64,000 nt of DNA from positions 1 through 64,000 of the forward strand of contig NZ_LDCP01000004.1 in the NCBI RefSeq assembly GCF_001021555.1, given 5' to 3'. Below the pieces are notes generated by a model. It was not told the DNA's origin. It searched no databases and was given only the letters and a program-made list of their open reading frames with translations. Positions 8,658 through 18,333 of the stretch are shown here, piece after piece; position 1 is the first letter of the stretch; every line of letters starts with the position of its first letter. Both the position numbers and the translations under genes were made by a program. This DNA comes from Aurantiacibacter marinus. GTDB taxonomy: Bacteria; Pseudomonadota; Alphaproteobacteria; Sphingomonadales; Sphingomonadaceae.

Positions 8658-9868
8658 TGCGCATGATAGGCGCTACTCTCCTGCTCGCATTCCGCGAAAT
8701 CCGGCGTCATTTGTTGCGCAGTTTCCTGACAACGTTGGGCATAATTATCGGCGTGGCGGCGGTCATCACGATGGTGACATTGGGACAGGGTCTTACTGCC
8801 GATGTCCAGAATGATATTTCGGGCCTCGGGTCTGACGTATTTATCGTTTTCCCTTCTCGCACCGACCCCAATGTCAGCCCGCCACCCTTTGACGAGGCCG
8901 ATATCCGGGCAGTGAGAAACCAGATTGCCGGTGTCGAATTTGCAGCTGGATCGGTAACGTCCTCAGCCACCGCTTTTCACAACGGCCAGGATTGGCAAAC
9001 GGTAATCCAGGGTGCGGATGGCGAATTCTTCGACGCACAGAACATAGAGATCGCCGAAGGGCGCGGATTCAACGAAGAGGAGGAAGATAGAGGCGAAAGC
9101 GTTTGTATCGTCGGCCCCACGGTGGTCGAGAAAATCTTCGTTGAAGATCAGGTTCTTGGCGAGGAGATGCGGCTGGGAAATGTATCCTGCCGCGTCATCG
9201 GTATCGCAGAGGATAGGGCCTCGTCTCCCGGTGGTGGTGGCGGCAATGATGCGAACGATATCGTGTTTATGCCGCTCAAAGCTGTGCAGCGCCGATTTAT
9301 CGGAAACGACAACATTCAATATTTCGTCGTGAAATACGATCCGAGCTACAACACGCTGACCATTCAGAACCAGTTGGTTTCCCTGCTGCGCGAACGCCGC
9401 GTGATTCAGGAGGGCGAAGACAACGATTTCAATCTGGTGGATACTGCCGAAATCAGCGACACGATCGGACAGGTGACAGGTGCCATGACCGCAGTCGTCA
9501 CTGTGATTGCCGCAATCAGTTTGCTGGTAGGCGGTATCGGCATCATGAATATCATGCTGGTCAGCGTGACAGAGCGCACGCGAGAGATCGGCATTCGCCT
9601 TGCTATCGGCGCGCTGGCCAAGGAAGTTCGCTTACAATTCCTGACAGAAGCAGTCGTCTTGTGCTGTTTTGGTGGAATGCTTGGCATTCTGCTGGCACTC
9701 GGGCTCTCGATTCTGCTGGCAAATGCGATCGACCTTCCTTTCCTGTTCAACCCAGCGCTGAATGTTGTCGCTTTCGTATTTAGCGCGGTGATGGGAATTA
9801 TCTTCGGCTATTACCCGGCGCACCGTGCCAGCAAGCTCGACCCAATTGACGCGCTGAGGCACGAATAG
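8657..9868 (+). CDS. ABC exporter permease (MacB/FtsX family)
   Basis: The 403-residue permease has the MacB plan. An N-terminal helix (LRSFLTTLGIIIGVAAVITMVTLGQG) is followed by a periplasmic domain of about 220 residues containing a Gly-rich loop (SPGGGGGNDAND). Three C-terminal helices carry the FtsX signature VGGIGIMNIMLVSVTERTREIGIR. The end GYYPAHRASKLDPIDALRHE is nearly invariant in MacB-like permeases. Mechanotransmission by this family drives substrate through an attached TolC channel, in line with the two upstream genes. A bidirectional hairpin terminator lies directly after the stop. Confidence 0.93.
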   Translation: MRMIGATLLLAFREIRRHLLRSFLTTLGIIIGVAAVITMVTLGQGLTADVQNDISGLGSDVFIVFPSRTDPNVSPPPFDEADIRAVRNQIAGVEFAAGSVTSSATAFHNGQDWQTVIQGADGEFFDAQNIEIAEGRGFNEEEEDRGESVCIVGPTVVEKIFVEDQVLGEEMRLGNVSCRVIGIAEDRASSPGGGGGNDANDIVFMPLKAVQRRFIGNDNIQYFVVKYDPSYNTLTIQNQLVSLLRERRVIQEGEDNDFNLVDTAEISDTIGQVTGAMTAVVTVIAAISLLVGGIGIMNIMLVSVTERTREIGIRLAIGALAKEVRLQFLTEAVVLCCFGGMLGILLALGLSILLANAIDLPFLFNPALNVVAFVFSAVMGIIFGYYPAHRASKLDPIDALRHE

Positions 9869-9874
9869 AAATAC

Positions 9875-9905
9875 GGCCGCGCGCTTTTGAAGCGCGCGGC
9901 CCTTT
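9875..9905. terminator. Hairpin terminator between convergent genes
   Basis: A perfect 12-bp stem GGCCGCGCGCTT (9875-9886) pairs with 9890-9901 around a TTG loop, followed by CTTTG. It sits between the convergent permease and pirin genes. The T run is short, so termination may be incomplete. Confidence 0.75.
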
Positions 9906-9909
9906 GCAT

Positions 9910-10611
9910 TCAGGCCGTTTCGACCAACACCAATTCGCTGTCTTCCAGCGCAGTGACCGTAATGGTGTCGACGTCAGCAACGGCCACGCCATCACGCGCG
10001 CCTGCAGGAACGCCGTTCACTTCGATGCTGCCAGTTGCGGCCACCAGATAGCCCTTGCGGCCATTCAGCGCGTAATCAATCGTCTCACCCGCTTTCACGG
10101 TCGCGCCCACAACGCGCGCGTCGGCGTTGATGGATAGCGCGTCTGCATCTGCCGCATGGCCGCTAGCCAGGATTGCCCAATCGCCTGCGCGGTCGCTTTT
10201 CGGGAAGGGTTTTGCGCCCCATTTCGGCGGCTGGCCCAGCTTGTCCCGGTCTGGCATGATCCAGATCTGGAACAGCGTCGTGTCCTCGTCTTCCACATTG
10301 TATTCGGCGTGGGTGATGCCCGTACCTGCCGACATCACCTGGACATCGCCCGCCTCCGTGCGGCCTTGGTTGCCGAGGCTGTCCTTATGGGTAATCGCGC
10401 CGGTGCGAACGTAGGTGACGATTTCCATATTGTCGTGCGGGTGTGGGGGAAAGCCGCTTTTCGCGGCAATCCGGTCATCATTCCATACGCGGATTGCGCC
10501 CCAGTGCATGCGCGACGGATCATGATAGCCCGCGAAAGAGAAATGATGTTTGGCATCAAGCCAGCCGTGATTGGCACCGCCAAGGCTTTCAAATGTACGA
10601 ACGTCGATCAT
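9910..10611 (-). CDS. Pirin-family cupin protein
   Basis: The 233-residue protein begins with the pirin opening FESLGGANHGWLDAKHHFSF. It contains the metal-binding stretch GFPPHPHDNMEIVTYVRTG and the second motif QVMSAGTGITHAEYN, giving the His/His/His/Glu set of a mononuclear iron site in the N-terminal cupin domain. Bacterial pirins of this length (YhaK/YhhW group) are linked to redox sensing and quercetin-type dioxygenase activity; the role here is unknown. AAAGGAG precedes the ATG by about seven bases. A 7-bp inverted repeat lies just upstream. Confidence 0.88.
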   Translation of the reverse strand: MIDVRTFESLGGANHGWLDAKHHFSFAGYHDPSRMHWGAIRVWNDDRIAAKSGFPPHPHDNMEIVTYVRTGAITHKDSLGNQGRTEAGDVQVMSAGTGITHAEYNVEDEDTTLFQIWIMPDRDKLGQPPKWGAKPFPKSDRAGDWAILASGHAADADALSINADARVVGATVKAGETIDYALNGRKGYLVAATGSIEVNGVPAGARDGVAVADVDTITVTALEDSELVLVETA

Positions 10612-10626
10612 CGCATGTCTCCTTTG

Positions 10627-10643
10627 GCCACCAAGATGGTGGC
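10627..10643. promoter_or_regulatory. Inverted repeat upstream of the pirin gene
   Basis: GCCACCA-AGA-TGGTGGC, a perfect 7-bp palindrome with a 3-base spacer, lies 15 bases before the pirin ATG and overlaps the upstream edge of its ribosome-binding site. It could be an operator or a leader hairpin. Confidence 0.4.
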
Positions 10644-10695
10644 GATCCTCGCCCTCACAATATTGACGTTTCTTGAGCCAGTTAAAGCTGGCCTT

Positions 10696-11991
10696 TCAGC
10701 CCTTGATGGTGGCCCGGCATTCGCCGAGTCCAATCCGCGCAAAGCCGTCCTTTTCAGCGTAGGCGGTCATGATGACCTCATCGCCGTTTTCAAGGAACTT
10801 GCGTGTCTCGCCATTGGGGAGCGTGATGTTCTTCTTGCCGCCCTCGGTCAGCTCTATCAGGCTGCCCTCGCCGCCCTCTTCGCCGCTGGTCAGCGTACCT
10901 GTGCCAAGCAGATCGCCGGGCTGAAGATTGCAGCCGCCAACCGTGTGGTGAGCAAGCAACTGCGCAGCGGTCCAATACATGGCTGTCATCGGACCCCTGG
11001 AAAGCCGGTGCGGCGCGTCGCCAGCCTCGCGCATCTTGGGCGTGGTGATCAAAACTTCCATCGTGATGCCGAACGCACCATGAGCCTGGTCGCCTTCATC
11101 CAACAGGTAAGGGAGCGGCGCAGGGTCGCCTTCGGGGCGCGGCATTTGCGCTGTGCGGAAGGGCACAAGTGCGTCCATCGTCACGACCCAGGGCGACACA
11201 CTGGAATGAAAATTCTTCGCCAGAAACGGCCCGAGTGGCTGATATTCCCACGCCTGCAAATCGCGCGCGGACCAATCGTTCAGGATCGAAATTCCGGCGA
11301 TATGCTGTTCAGCGTCACCAATGGAAATAGGCTCACCCAGCTCATTGCCTTGCCCGACCCAGATCGCCATCTCCAGCTCGTAATCAAGCCTGGTTGATGG
11401 CCCGAAACCTGGCATACCGCCATCTTCGGCAGGCTTGGTCTGACCGGTCGGACGCTTCACATCAACGCCGGATGCACGGATGGACGACGACCGGCCATGG
11501 TAGCCGATCGGCACATATTTGTAGTTCGGCAGAAGAGGATTGTCGGGGCGGAACAGGCTCCCGATGTTCATCGCGTGATGAATGCCGGTGTAGAAGTCGG
11601 TATAGTCATGGATGAAGAACGGCAGGTGCAGCTTGCAATCGGCAGCACGGTGCAGGTGCGGCTCGACTTTGGCGCGATTGCTCTCATCGGTCAGCAAGCC
11701 GAATACCGCCTGACGCAGCGCAGTAATTGTGGCGCGCCCGCCAGCAAAAAGCGCGTTCAGGACTGGCGCGTTGGCCGTCAGGGCAGCGTCTTCTGCGGGA
11801 TCCTCCATCAGCATGGCGACAGCAGGCAGATCGAGAATGTAATCGCCAATAGCAATGCCGCCGCGCGGCGGCGAGTCACCGACCGAAAACACGCCCAGCG
11901 GCAGGTTCTGCACCGGGAAGTCAGGATGGCCAACTGCGCCCTCGACCCAGCTGGTTGCGGATGCATCATGGGTGAAATCGGTCTGGGTCAT
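10696..11991 (-). CDS. fahA: Fumarylacetoacetase
   Basis: The 431-residue enzyme contains the SH3-like N-terminal domain (LPLGVFSVG, RGGIAIGDYILDL) and the catalytic domain. The key sequence DYTDFYTGIHHAMNIGSLFR holds the family's Asp and catalytic His, and GYHGRSSSIRASG, LDYELEMAIWVG and ILNDWSARDLQAWEYQPLGPF supply metal and substrate ligands. It hydrolyses fumarylacetoacetate to fumarate and acetoacetate, the last step of tyrosine/homogentisate breakdown. It begins immediately after the hmgA stop, so both are on one transcript; maiA, the step between, is divergent. Confidence 0.96.
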   Translation of the reverse strand: MTQTDFTHDASATSWVEGAVGHPDFPVQNLPLGVFSVGDSPPRGGIAIGDYILDLPAVAMLMEDPAEDAALTANAPVLNALFAGGRATITALRQAVFGLLTDESNRAKVEPHLHRAADCKLHLPFFIHDYTDFYTGIHHAMNIGSLFRPDNPLLPNYKYVPIGYHGRSSSIRASGVDVKRPTGQTKPAEDGGMPGFGPSTRLDYELEMAIWVGQGNELGEPISIGDAEQHIAGISILNDWSARDLQAWEYQPLGPFLAKNFHSSVSPWVVTMDALVPFRTAQMPRPEGDPAPLPYLLDEGDQAHGAFGITMEVLITTPKMREAGDAPHRLSRGPMTAMYWTAAQLLAHHTVGGCNLQPGDLLGTGTLTSGEEGGEGSLIELTEGGKKNITLPNGETRKFLENGDEVIMTAYAEKDGFARIGLGECRATIKG

Positions 11992-13269
11992 TTAGGGCAA
12001 TCTCGCTTTCGGGAAGCCAGTCCAGCAGGCATCGTAATCGCTTTGCAGCAGCCCGCCGGTCATGGCGAATTGGGTGGTCTGAATGATGGCACGGCTTTCG
12101 AACATGAAAGCCAGCGTGTTATCGATCTTGGTCGGTTTCAGGTCTGCCTGCATCGCCTTTGCGGTGCTTTCGACATCGGGGCCGTGGCCGTTGAACTGGT
12201 TATGCAGGCTTGCACCGCCGGGGGCGAAACCGCCCCCTTCCTTCGCGTCATACTCGCCGTGAACAAGCCCCATGAATTCGCTCATTACATTGCGGTGGAA
12301 CCACGGCGGTCGGAACGTATCTTCCCCCACCATCCAGCGCGGCGGGAAAATCACAAAGTCGCAATTGGCGGTCCCCGGCGTGTCAGACGGGCTGGTGAGG
12401 ACTGTAAAGATGGACGGATCGGGATGGTCGAAACTGACCGTGCCAATGGTGTTGAACCGTGCCAAGTCATAGCGATAGGGGACGGAGTTCCCATGCCATG
12501 CAACCACATCGAAGGGAGAGTGATCAATTGTAGTCGCCCAAAGCGATCCATTGAACTTCTGGACCACTTCGAACGGTTCATCGCGGTCTTCGAACCAAGC
12601 CACTGGCGTTTCAAAATCGCGCGGATTGGCAAGGCCGTTCGCGCCAATGGGGCCAAGGTCGGGCAAGCGAAACGGCGCGCCGAAATTCTCGCAAACATAG
12701 CCGCGTGCCGTATCATCCGTCAGCTCGACCCGGAAACGCATTCCTTTGGGAACGACACCTATATGGCCCGGCGCAACGTCCATGCGGCCAAGCTCTGTGG
12801 TGATCAGCAGCGCGCCGTGCTGCGGCACGATCAGCATCTCGCCGTCGCTGTTCTGAAAGGCCCGCCCGGTCATGCTGGCGGTGGCTGCATAAAGATGGAT
12901 GCCGATGCCGCCTTCGGATGGTCCGCCATTGCCGCCATAGGTCACTAGACCATCAACGAAGTCCACCGCGCTTGTGGACAAGGGCAGCGGATCCCAGCGC
13001 AGGCGGTTGGGCGTGGTGTGCGATCCGTCCGCAGCAGCGAAATTCGCCGCGCCTGAATACGGCTTAAACGCACCATGCTCAGTCGTCGGGCGCATGCGGT
13101 ACAGCCAGCTGCGGCGGTTTTCGCTGCGCGGCGCGGTAAAGGCACTCGTGCTAAACTGTTCTGCATAGAGGCCGAACGCTGGCCGCTGCGGACTGTTACG
13201 CCCTTCTGGCAGCGCGCCATCCACGGCCTGCGTGGCGAAATGGTTGAGAAATCCCGTTTGATACTGCAT
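11992..13269 (-). CDS. hmgA: Homogentisate 1,2-dioxygenase
   Basis: This 425-residue enzyme begins [19 protein letters not shown] and carries the iron site in the C-terminal part: [19 protein letters not shown] (His and Glu ligands) and [11 protein letters not shown] (third His). [19 protein letters not shown] matches the central conserved segment. It opens the ring of homogentisate to maleylacetoacetate using Fe(II) and O2. It is the first gene of the hmgA-fahA operon and shares a 105-base promoter region with maiA; two direct repeats in that region may bind a regulator. Confidence 0.96.
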   Translation of the reverse strand: MQYQTGFLNHFATQAVDGALPEGRNSPQRPAFGLYAEQFSTSAFTAPRSENRRSWLYRMRPTTEHGAFKPYSGAANFAAADGSHTTPNRLRWDPLPLSTSAVDFVDGLVTYGGNGGPSEGGIGIHLYAATASMTGRAFQNSDGEMLIVPQHGALLITTELGRMDVAPGHIGVVPKGMRFRVELTDDTARGYVCENFGAPFRLPDLGPIGANGLANPRDFETPVAWFEDRDEPFEVVQKFNGSLWATTIDHSPFDVVAWHGNSVPYRYDLARFNTIGTVSFDHPDPSIFTVLTSPSDTPGTANCDFVIFPPRWMVGEDTFRPPWFHRNVMSEFMGLVHGEYDAKEGGGFAPGGASLHNQFNGHGPDVESTAKAMQADLKPTKIDNTLAFMFESRAIIQTTQFAMTGGLLQSDYDACWTGFPKARLP

Positions 13270-13275
13270 CGTGAT

Positions 13276-13304
13276 TTAGTCTCACATGAAACCTGTTAGT
13301 CTCA
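13276..13304. promoter_or_regulatory. Direct repeats in the hmgA/maiA divergent promoter
   Basis: TTAGTCTCA occurs at 13276-13284 and again at 13296-13304, 20 bases apart, i.e. about two helical turns. This is the spacing expected for a dimeric regulator bound on one face. The left copy lies seven bases before the hmgA ATG, so binding would affect hmgA most directly. Confidence 0.5.
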
Positions 13305-13374
13305 TGCCCCCCTTGGCCCCTTTTCGCAATGGTCTTACAGGGGGGCAACGAGCGAAGCCACACAAGGTGCCGAA

Positions 13375-14007
13375 ATGAAGCTTTACGGATATTGGCGCAG
13401 TTCCACCAGCTACCGGTTGCGTATCGCTCTGGAGCTCAAAGGCATTACCTATGAAAATTGCCCGGTAAATCTGCTTGAAGGTGCGCAAAAGTCTGAAGGA
13501 TTTGCCAGCCGCAATCCCTTCGCAACCGTACCCATGCTGGAGGCCGATGGCCGTGACCGCGCGCAGAGCATGGCGATCATCGCATGGCTGGATGAGAAAT
13601 ATCCCGATGCTCCGCTGCTACCGTCCGATCTGGAGCAGCGCTTCACCGCGCGCGAATTGGCCTATGCCATTGCAACTGAATTGCACGCGCCGCTCAATCT
13701 GCCAGTGCTCAAATATCTGAAGAATGAACTGGGCCACGATCAGGACGCCATCGATATCTGGTATCGCCATTGGCTCGCCAAAACGCTGCATCCTGTCGAG
13801 CAGCGGCTTGAGCAGCTTGGCGCTGGCGATTACCTGTTCGATGCGCCCGGACTGTTCGAGACGGTACTGGTCCCGCAGCTTTACAATGCGCGTCGCTTCA
13901 GTTTCGACCTAACGGAATGCCCGCATCTCGTGCGCATCGAAAGCGCTTGCAACGCCCTGCCCGCCTTCCAGCGCGCTCATCCAGATAGCCAGCCGGACGC
14001 ACATTAA
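13375..14007 (+). CDS. maiA: Maleylacetoacetate isomerase (zeta-class glutathione transferase)
   Basis: The 210-residue protein starts MKLYGYWRSSTSYRLRIALE, where SSTSYR replaces the zeta-class motif SSCxWR; the Ser pair that activates glutathione is kept while Cys is Thr. The thioredoxin-like part has NPFATVPMLEADG and the C-terminal part APGLFETVLVPQLYNARRF, typical of MaiA. It isomerises maleylacetoacetate to fumarylacetoacetate with glutathione, joining HmgA and FahA. AAGGTG precedes the ATG. Its stop overlaps the convergent bioA stop in the sequence TTAA, leaving no room for a terminator between them. Confidence 0.92.
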   Translation: MKLYGYWRSSTSYRLRIALELKGITYENCPVNLLEGAQKSEGFASRNPFATVPMLEADGRDRAQSMAIIAWLDEKYPDAPLLPSDLEQRFTARELAYAIATELHAPLNLPVLKYLKNELGHDQDAIDIWYRHWLAKTLHPVEQRLEQLGAGDYLFDAPGLFETVLVPQLYNARRFSFDLTECPHLVRIESACNALPAFQRAHPDSQPDAH

Positions 14008-15263
14008 AGCACGTCAGAAAGTGTCTGGTCTATCACGCTGAAAATACGATCCAATTGCTGCTCTGAAATGCAATAGGGCGGCATCAGATAGATCGTGTTG
14101 CCAAGTGGCCGCAACAGGATATCGCGGGCAAAAAATCCCTCGCGCATTTTCAGGCCGATATCGGCGAGATAGCCCGCGTCTTGCGCCTCTACATCCATCG
14201 CAATGATGCTGCCCATTTGCCGCACATTGCTGACCGGGTGTTTCGCAGCGAGCAACTCAAAGCCCGCCGCCAAATTCTTTGCCAGCGTAGTGACCCGCTC
14301 CCGCACAGGCTCTTCCCGCCAGATTGCCAGATTGGCATTCGCAGCAGCGCAGGCAATGGGATTGGCGGTGAAGCTGGAGGAGTGAAAGAAGAGCTTGGAT
14401 CGGTCTGTAGAATAATGCGCATCGTAAATCGGGGCGCTCGCCATCGTTACCGCAAGCGGCATGGAGCCACCCGTCAGCCCTTTCGCAAGGCACAGGATAT
14501 CGGGAACTACATCGGCCTGGTGGCAGGCCAGCAAAGTGCCGGTGCGGCCCCAACCGGTCATCACTTCGTCAGCGATGAACAAGACATCGTGGCGTGAGCA
14601 GATGTCCCGCATCGCTCGCAGCGTCTCAGGCGAATACATCAGCATCCCGCCCGCACCCAGCACCAGCGGTTCAACAATGAAGGCAGCCGCCTGGCCTGTC
14701 CGGCAGGCAGCCTCAAGCGCATCGAGCGTATGCTGTTCCTGCCCTGCATTGGGGAAGGGAATGGTCTCAACATCAAACAGCAAGGGACTGTAAGCACGAT
14801 TAAAAACACCGCGCTCTCCCACGCTCATCGCGCCGATCGTGTCCCCGTGATAGCTGTGTTCCATGACCACAATCCGGTCGCGCGGGGCGCCCGAATTCGT
14901 CCAGAAGCCCAGCGCCATCTTCAGCGCGACTTCAACTGCGGTCGAGCCGGAGTCGGAGAAGAACACATATTCCAGCTCTGCCGGCATGATCGCCGTCAGC
15001 CCGCGCGCCAGATCTTCCGCAGGCTGGTGCGTCCACCCAGCGAATATGAGCTGATCGAGCTTTGCCGCCTGATCCTGTATCGCGGCGACAATGTGCGGAT
15101 GATTATGGCCGTGCGTAATGACCCACCAGCTGCTGATCGCATCAATGACATCGCGCCCGTCAGAGGTGTGCAAAGCAGCCCCCTCGGCGCGCTCGACCAG
15201 CGGGATATGTTCACCAAGGCCGTGCTGGTGGAAGGGATGCCAAACGGGCGACTTTTCGCTCAT
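14004..15263 (-). CDS. bioA: Adenosylmethionine-8-amino-7-oxononanoate aminotransferase
   Basis: The 419-residue PLP enzyme contains WHPFHQHG and DGRDVIDAISSWWVITHGHNHP at the start, the SDSGSTAVEVALKMA phosphate cup, YHGDTIGAMSVG, IADEVMTGWGRTG and the PLP lysine in LCLAKGLTGGSMPLA. These together identify BioA rather than another class III aminotransferase. It converts KAPA to DAPA in biotin synthesis, using S-adenosylmethionine as amino donor. It is the last gene of bioB-bioF-bioD-bioA and overlaps the end of bioD by four bases. Confidence 0.95.
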   Translation of the reverse strand: MSEKSPVWHPFHQHGLGEHIPLVERAEGAALHTSDGRDVIDAISSWWVITHGHNHPHIVAAIQDQAAKLDQLIFAGWTHQPAEDLARGLTAIMPAELEYVFFSDSGSTAVEVALKMALGFWTNSGAPRDRIVVMEHSYHGDTIGAMSVGERGVFNRAYSPLLFDVETIPFPNAGQEQHTLDALEAACRTGQAAAFIVEPLVLGAGGMLMYSPETLRAMRDICSRHDVLFIADEVMTGWGRTGTLLACHQADVVPDILCLAKGLTGGSMPLAVTMASAPIYDAHYSTDRSKLFFHSSSFTANPIACAAANANLAIWREEPVRERVTTLAKNLAAGFELLAAKHPVSNVRQMGSIIAMDVEAQDAGYLADIGLKMREGFFARDILLRPLGNTIYLMPPYCISEQQLDRIFSVIDQTLSDVL

Positions 15264-15892
15264 GCGAGCAGATCCAGCTGAATATTCGCAGCGAAGGCTG
15301 TTTGCAGGGTTTCTACCGTCAGCGGATCTAGCAAAGGCAGACGCCCGAGCATTGGCGCTTGTCCAAAGTGCGCAATGGCTGCCTGTGCCACCGGTTCCTC
15401 TTCACCCACAAAGGCCACGCCAGCGATGGGAATATCCCGCATCCGCAAGGCTTCGAGCGTCAGCAAGGTGTGGCTGATCGTGCCGAGAGCCGTGCGCGCA
15501 ACCACGATCGCCGGCAGGCCCCATTTCGCGAACAGGTCAGCAGCCAGCAGGTCATCTGTGTAGGGCACCAGAGCGCCGCCAGCACCTTCGACAATCAGCG
15601 TCCGCTCCGTCTTTGGCAGAGCGAGGCGAGCAAGATCAATTGCAACGCCATCTATTCGGGCGGCTTCATGCGGAGAGCATGGTGTGACCAGACGATAGGC
15701 CTCACGGATAATGGCCACATCGCGGCCTGCATTGAGGCGCGCAATCGCTTCTGTATCGGTTTCATCTTCAAGACCGCTTTGCACAGGCTTCCAGTATGCT
15801 GCGCCCAACGCTCCGGTCAGGCCAGCCGCAAACACGGTCTTGCCAATCCCGGTATCGGTCCCCGTGACGATAAATCCACGGCTCATCGCCAT
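15260..15892 (-). CDS. bioD: Dethiobiotin synthetase
   Basis: The 210-residue protein begins with the P-loop VTGTDTGIGKTVFAAGL and contains YWKPVQSG (substrate lysine) and EGAGGALVPYTDDLLAADL, which is the BioD order. It closes the ureido ring of dethiobiotin from DAPA, CO2 and ATP. Its start lies ten bases inside the end of bioF and its stop overlaps the bioA start, so the genes are translationally linked. Confidence 0.95.
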   Translation of the reverse strand: MAMSRGFIVTGTDTGIGKTVFAAGLTGALGAAYWKPVQSGLEDETDTEAIARLNAGRDVAIIREAYRLVTPCSPHEAARIDGVAIDLARLALPKTERTLIVEGAGGALVPYTDDLLAADLFAKWGLPAIVVARTALGTISHTLLTLEALRMRDIPIAGVAFVGEEEPVAQAAIAHFGQAPMLGRLPLLDPLTVETLQTAFAANIQLDLLA

Positions 15893-17037
15893 TCCTTCAT
15901 GATGTCGAGCACACGGTCCACATGTGCCTCTTTATGCACGGCTGAGAGTGAAAACCGGATGCGGCTTTCTCCTGTTGGAACGGTCGGCGGACGGATCGCC
16001 ACGCCGAGCACGCCCGCCTCTTCCAGTGCGGCGCTGGCTGCCAATGTGTCCGCTTCACTGCCAATCGTCACGGGTACGATCTGCGTATTGGATGCGCCAG
16101 TGTCAAAGCCCAGATCATGCAAACCGGCGCGCAGATGATCCGCAAGCGAGGCAACAGCCGCGCGTTCTGCATTCATGCCGGGGACAAGATCCAATGCCGC
16201 ATCCATAGCTCCCAGAACGGGCGGAGGCGGCGCGGTTGTGTAAATGAAGCCGGACGCGGCGTTGACCAGATAATCGCAGATTTGAACCGATGCCGCGATA
16301 TAAGCGCCAAAGCCGCCCAGCGCCTTGCTGAAAGTGCCCATGACGATGTCGGGCTTGTCCGTCATGGCAGCAGTCAAGCCCGCTCCGCCCTCGCCCATCA
16401 CGCCCGTCGCATGCGCCTCATCCACGATAAGCAGCGCGTCATGCCCTCGCGCAATCTGCACCAGCCGTTCCAGATCAGCGCGGTCACCGTCCATGCTGAA
16501 CACGCTTTCGGTAACAATAATCCGGGCGGGCGCGCCGCGGCCATGCTGTTCCAGCAATTCTTCAAGGTGGTCCAGATCATTATGGCGATAGCCGTGATGC
16601 TTCGTTCGTGCCGCCGCGATCCCGTGATGAATGCTTGCATGGATCAGCCAGTCGGCAAACACCGCCGCTTTAGGCTCCAGCTTCAGCAGAGCGGGAAACA
16701 GTGCCGCATTGGCTTGCCAGCCCGTCGCAAAAAGCAGCGCGCTTTCGGTGCGCTTGAAGGCGGCGACCCGCGCCTCGATTGCCGAGTGCTCTTGCAGCGT
16801 GCCGGACACCAGCCGCGATCCGCGCGCGCCTGTCCCCAACCGCTCAGCCCATTCGCCAGCGCGCCGTGCCAGTTCCGGATGGCGCGCAAGGCCGAGATAG
16901 TCATTGCTGGACAGATCGAGCAATTCGCGGCCGCCGCGCATTACACACCCCGGCGGACCGGGCGTGATGGCGCGCAGGGATCGGTAGCGGTCAGCCGCTT
17001 TTCGGTCCGCAATCGCCTTGGCAAATTGTTCGCGCAC
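15883..17037 (-). CDS. bioF: 8-amino-7-oxononanoate synthase
   Basis: The 384-residue enzyme belongs to the alpha-oxoamine synthase family: SSNDYLGLARHPEL, GTGARGSRLVSGT, VTESVFSMDGDRADL, VDEAHATGVMGEGGAG and the PLP lysine in GTFSKALGGFGAYI. It joins pimeloyl-CoA/ACP and alanine to KAPA. I prefer the GTG at 17037, seven bases after the bioB stop with GAG/AGG just before it. It gives 384 residues, the length of the Escherichia coli enzyme. An in-frame ATG at 17115 would overlap bioB by 71 bases. Confidence 0.93.
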   Translation of the reverse strand: MREQFAKAIADRKAADRYRSLRAITPGPPGCVMRGGRELLDLSSNDYLGLARHPELARRAGEWAERLGTGARGSRLVSGTLQEHSAIEARVAAFKRTESALLFATGWQANAALFPALLKLEPKAAVFADWLIHASIHHGIAAARTKHHGYRHNDLDHLEELLEQHGRGAPARIIVTESVFSMDGDRADLERLVQIARGHDALLIVDEAHATGVMGEGGAGLTAAMTDKPDIVMGTFSKALGGFGAYIAASVQICDYLVNAASGFIYTTAPPPPVLGAMDAALDLVPGMNAERAAVASLADHLRAGLHDLGFDTGASNTQIVPVTIGSEADTLAASAALEEAGVLGVAIRPPTVPTGESRIRFSLSAVHKEAHVDRVLDIMKEWR

Positions 17038-17044
17038 GACCGAC

Positions 17045-18100
17045 CTACTCGGCCGGAATGCTTTCAGGCGCGCACGCTCCGCCGCAAGTGCCAGCAGCGC
17101 GCATAGGTTCCTCACCTTCCATCGCCTTCAGCCCAAGCCGGGAGAACAACGCCGCATCGCTATCGTCGCCAGCATTGGGCGCGGTCAGCAGTTTGTCGCC
17201 AGTGAAGATGGAATTGGCACCCGCCATGAAACACAAAGCCTGAGTGGCATCGGACATGCTCTCGCGCCCGGCGGACAGGCGCACCATGCTCATCGGCATA
17301 CAGATACGCGCGACCGCAACCGTGCGTACGAACTCGATATCGTCAATTTTCGCCATGGGTGTATCGACCAGCATATCTCCCAATGGCGTGCCTTTGACCG
17401 GCACCAGCGCATTCACCGGCACGCTTTCGGGATGGCGTTCCAGTGTCGCCAGCGTGTGCACAAAGCCAACCCGGTCGGCGCGCGTCTCACCCATGCCCAC
17501 GATACCACCGCTACATACATTAATGCCCGCGCCGCGCACATTGTCCAGCGTATCTAGCCGGTCCTGATAATTGCGGGTTGTGATCACCCGGTCGTAATAT
17601 TCTGGCCCGGTATCGATATTGTGATTGTAATAATCGAGACCCGCTTCGGACAACTGATCTGCCTGTTCCGGCGACAACATTCCCAGCGTCATGCAGGTTT
17701 CCAGGCCCATTTCGCGCACGCCCTTCACGATCTCAACGATCTTGGGCATGTCGCGTTGTTTGGGATTGCGCCATGCTGCGCCCATACAAAAACGCTGGCT
17801 GCCGGCATCCTTGGCCTGCGCCGCGGTTTGCAGCACTTGGCGCACATCCATCAGCTTGGTCGCTTCCACTCCGCTATCGGCGTGCGCGCTTTGGGAACAA
17901 TATCCGCAATCTTCGGGGCAACCGCCTGTCTTGATGGACAGCAACGTGCACAATTGCACTTCGTCTGCGCGGTGATGCGTGCGGTGTATTTGCGCCGCGC
18001 GGTATAGCAATTCGGTAAATGGCAGGTCGAAGAGATCGGCAATCTCCTCCCGCGTCCAATCGGTGCGAACAGGGCTTGGCTGGGTGTCGGTCAATTGCAT
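17045..18100 (-). CDS. bioB: Biotin synthase
   Basis: The protein has 351 residues from ATG 18100, beginning [15 protein letters not shown]. The radical-SAM cluster motif is [15 protein letters not shown] (CxxxCxxC), and [36 protein letters not shown] and [11 protein letters not shown] follow as in BioB. It inserts sulfur into dethiobiotin in the last step of the pathway. An ATG at 18181 is in frame but would add 27 residues with no family match. It is the first gene of the biotin operon; no clear BioR-type operator was recognised in the 230 bases before it. Confidence 0.95.
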   Translation of the reverse strand: MQLTDTQPSPVRTDWTREEIADLFDLPFTELLYRAAQIHRTHHRADEVQLCTLLSIKTGGCPEDCGYCSQSAHADSGVEATKLMDVRQVLQTAAQAKDAGSQRFCMGAAWRNPKQRDMPKIVEIVKGVREMGLETCMTLGMLSPEQADQLSEAGLDYYNHNIDTGPEYYDRVITTRNYQDRLDTLDNVRGAGINVCSGGIVGMGETRADRVGFVHTLATLERHPESVPVNALVPVKGTPLGDMLVDTPMAKIDDIEFVRTVAVARICMPMSMVRLSAGRESMSDATQALCFMAGANSIFTGDKLLTAPNAGDDSDAALFSRLGLKAMEGEEPMRAAGTCGGACAPESIPAE

Positions 18101-18333
18101 GAGAATCGCATGGCGAAAAACCGGCCAGAGGTAAAGCGGGCGCGCATCATCGCTTGAAGGCAGCACAAATGAAACTGGCAACAGCGGCCGACAGAGGCTG
18201 GACAGGTACGTGTCGGGACAGATGTAAAATCAAGTCAAAACAGCTCCATTTTGGCGGCAAAATCTAGCGTTGTTTACAAAACAGCCATATCACCAAGCTC
18301 GAACTGAAAGCAGTTAAAAAGTGGGTAAAGACA

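Noticed and set aside
10156-12948. Long plus-strand ORFs opposite pirin, fahA and hmgA
   Set aside because: Antisense shadows of well-identified genes in GC-rich sequence; no start signals or family motifs.
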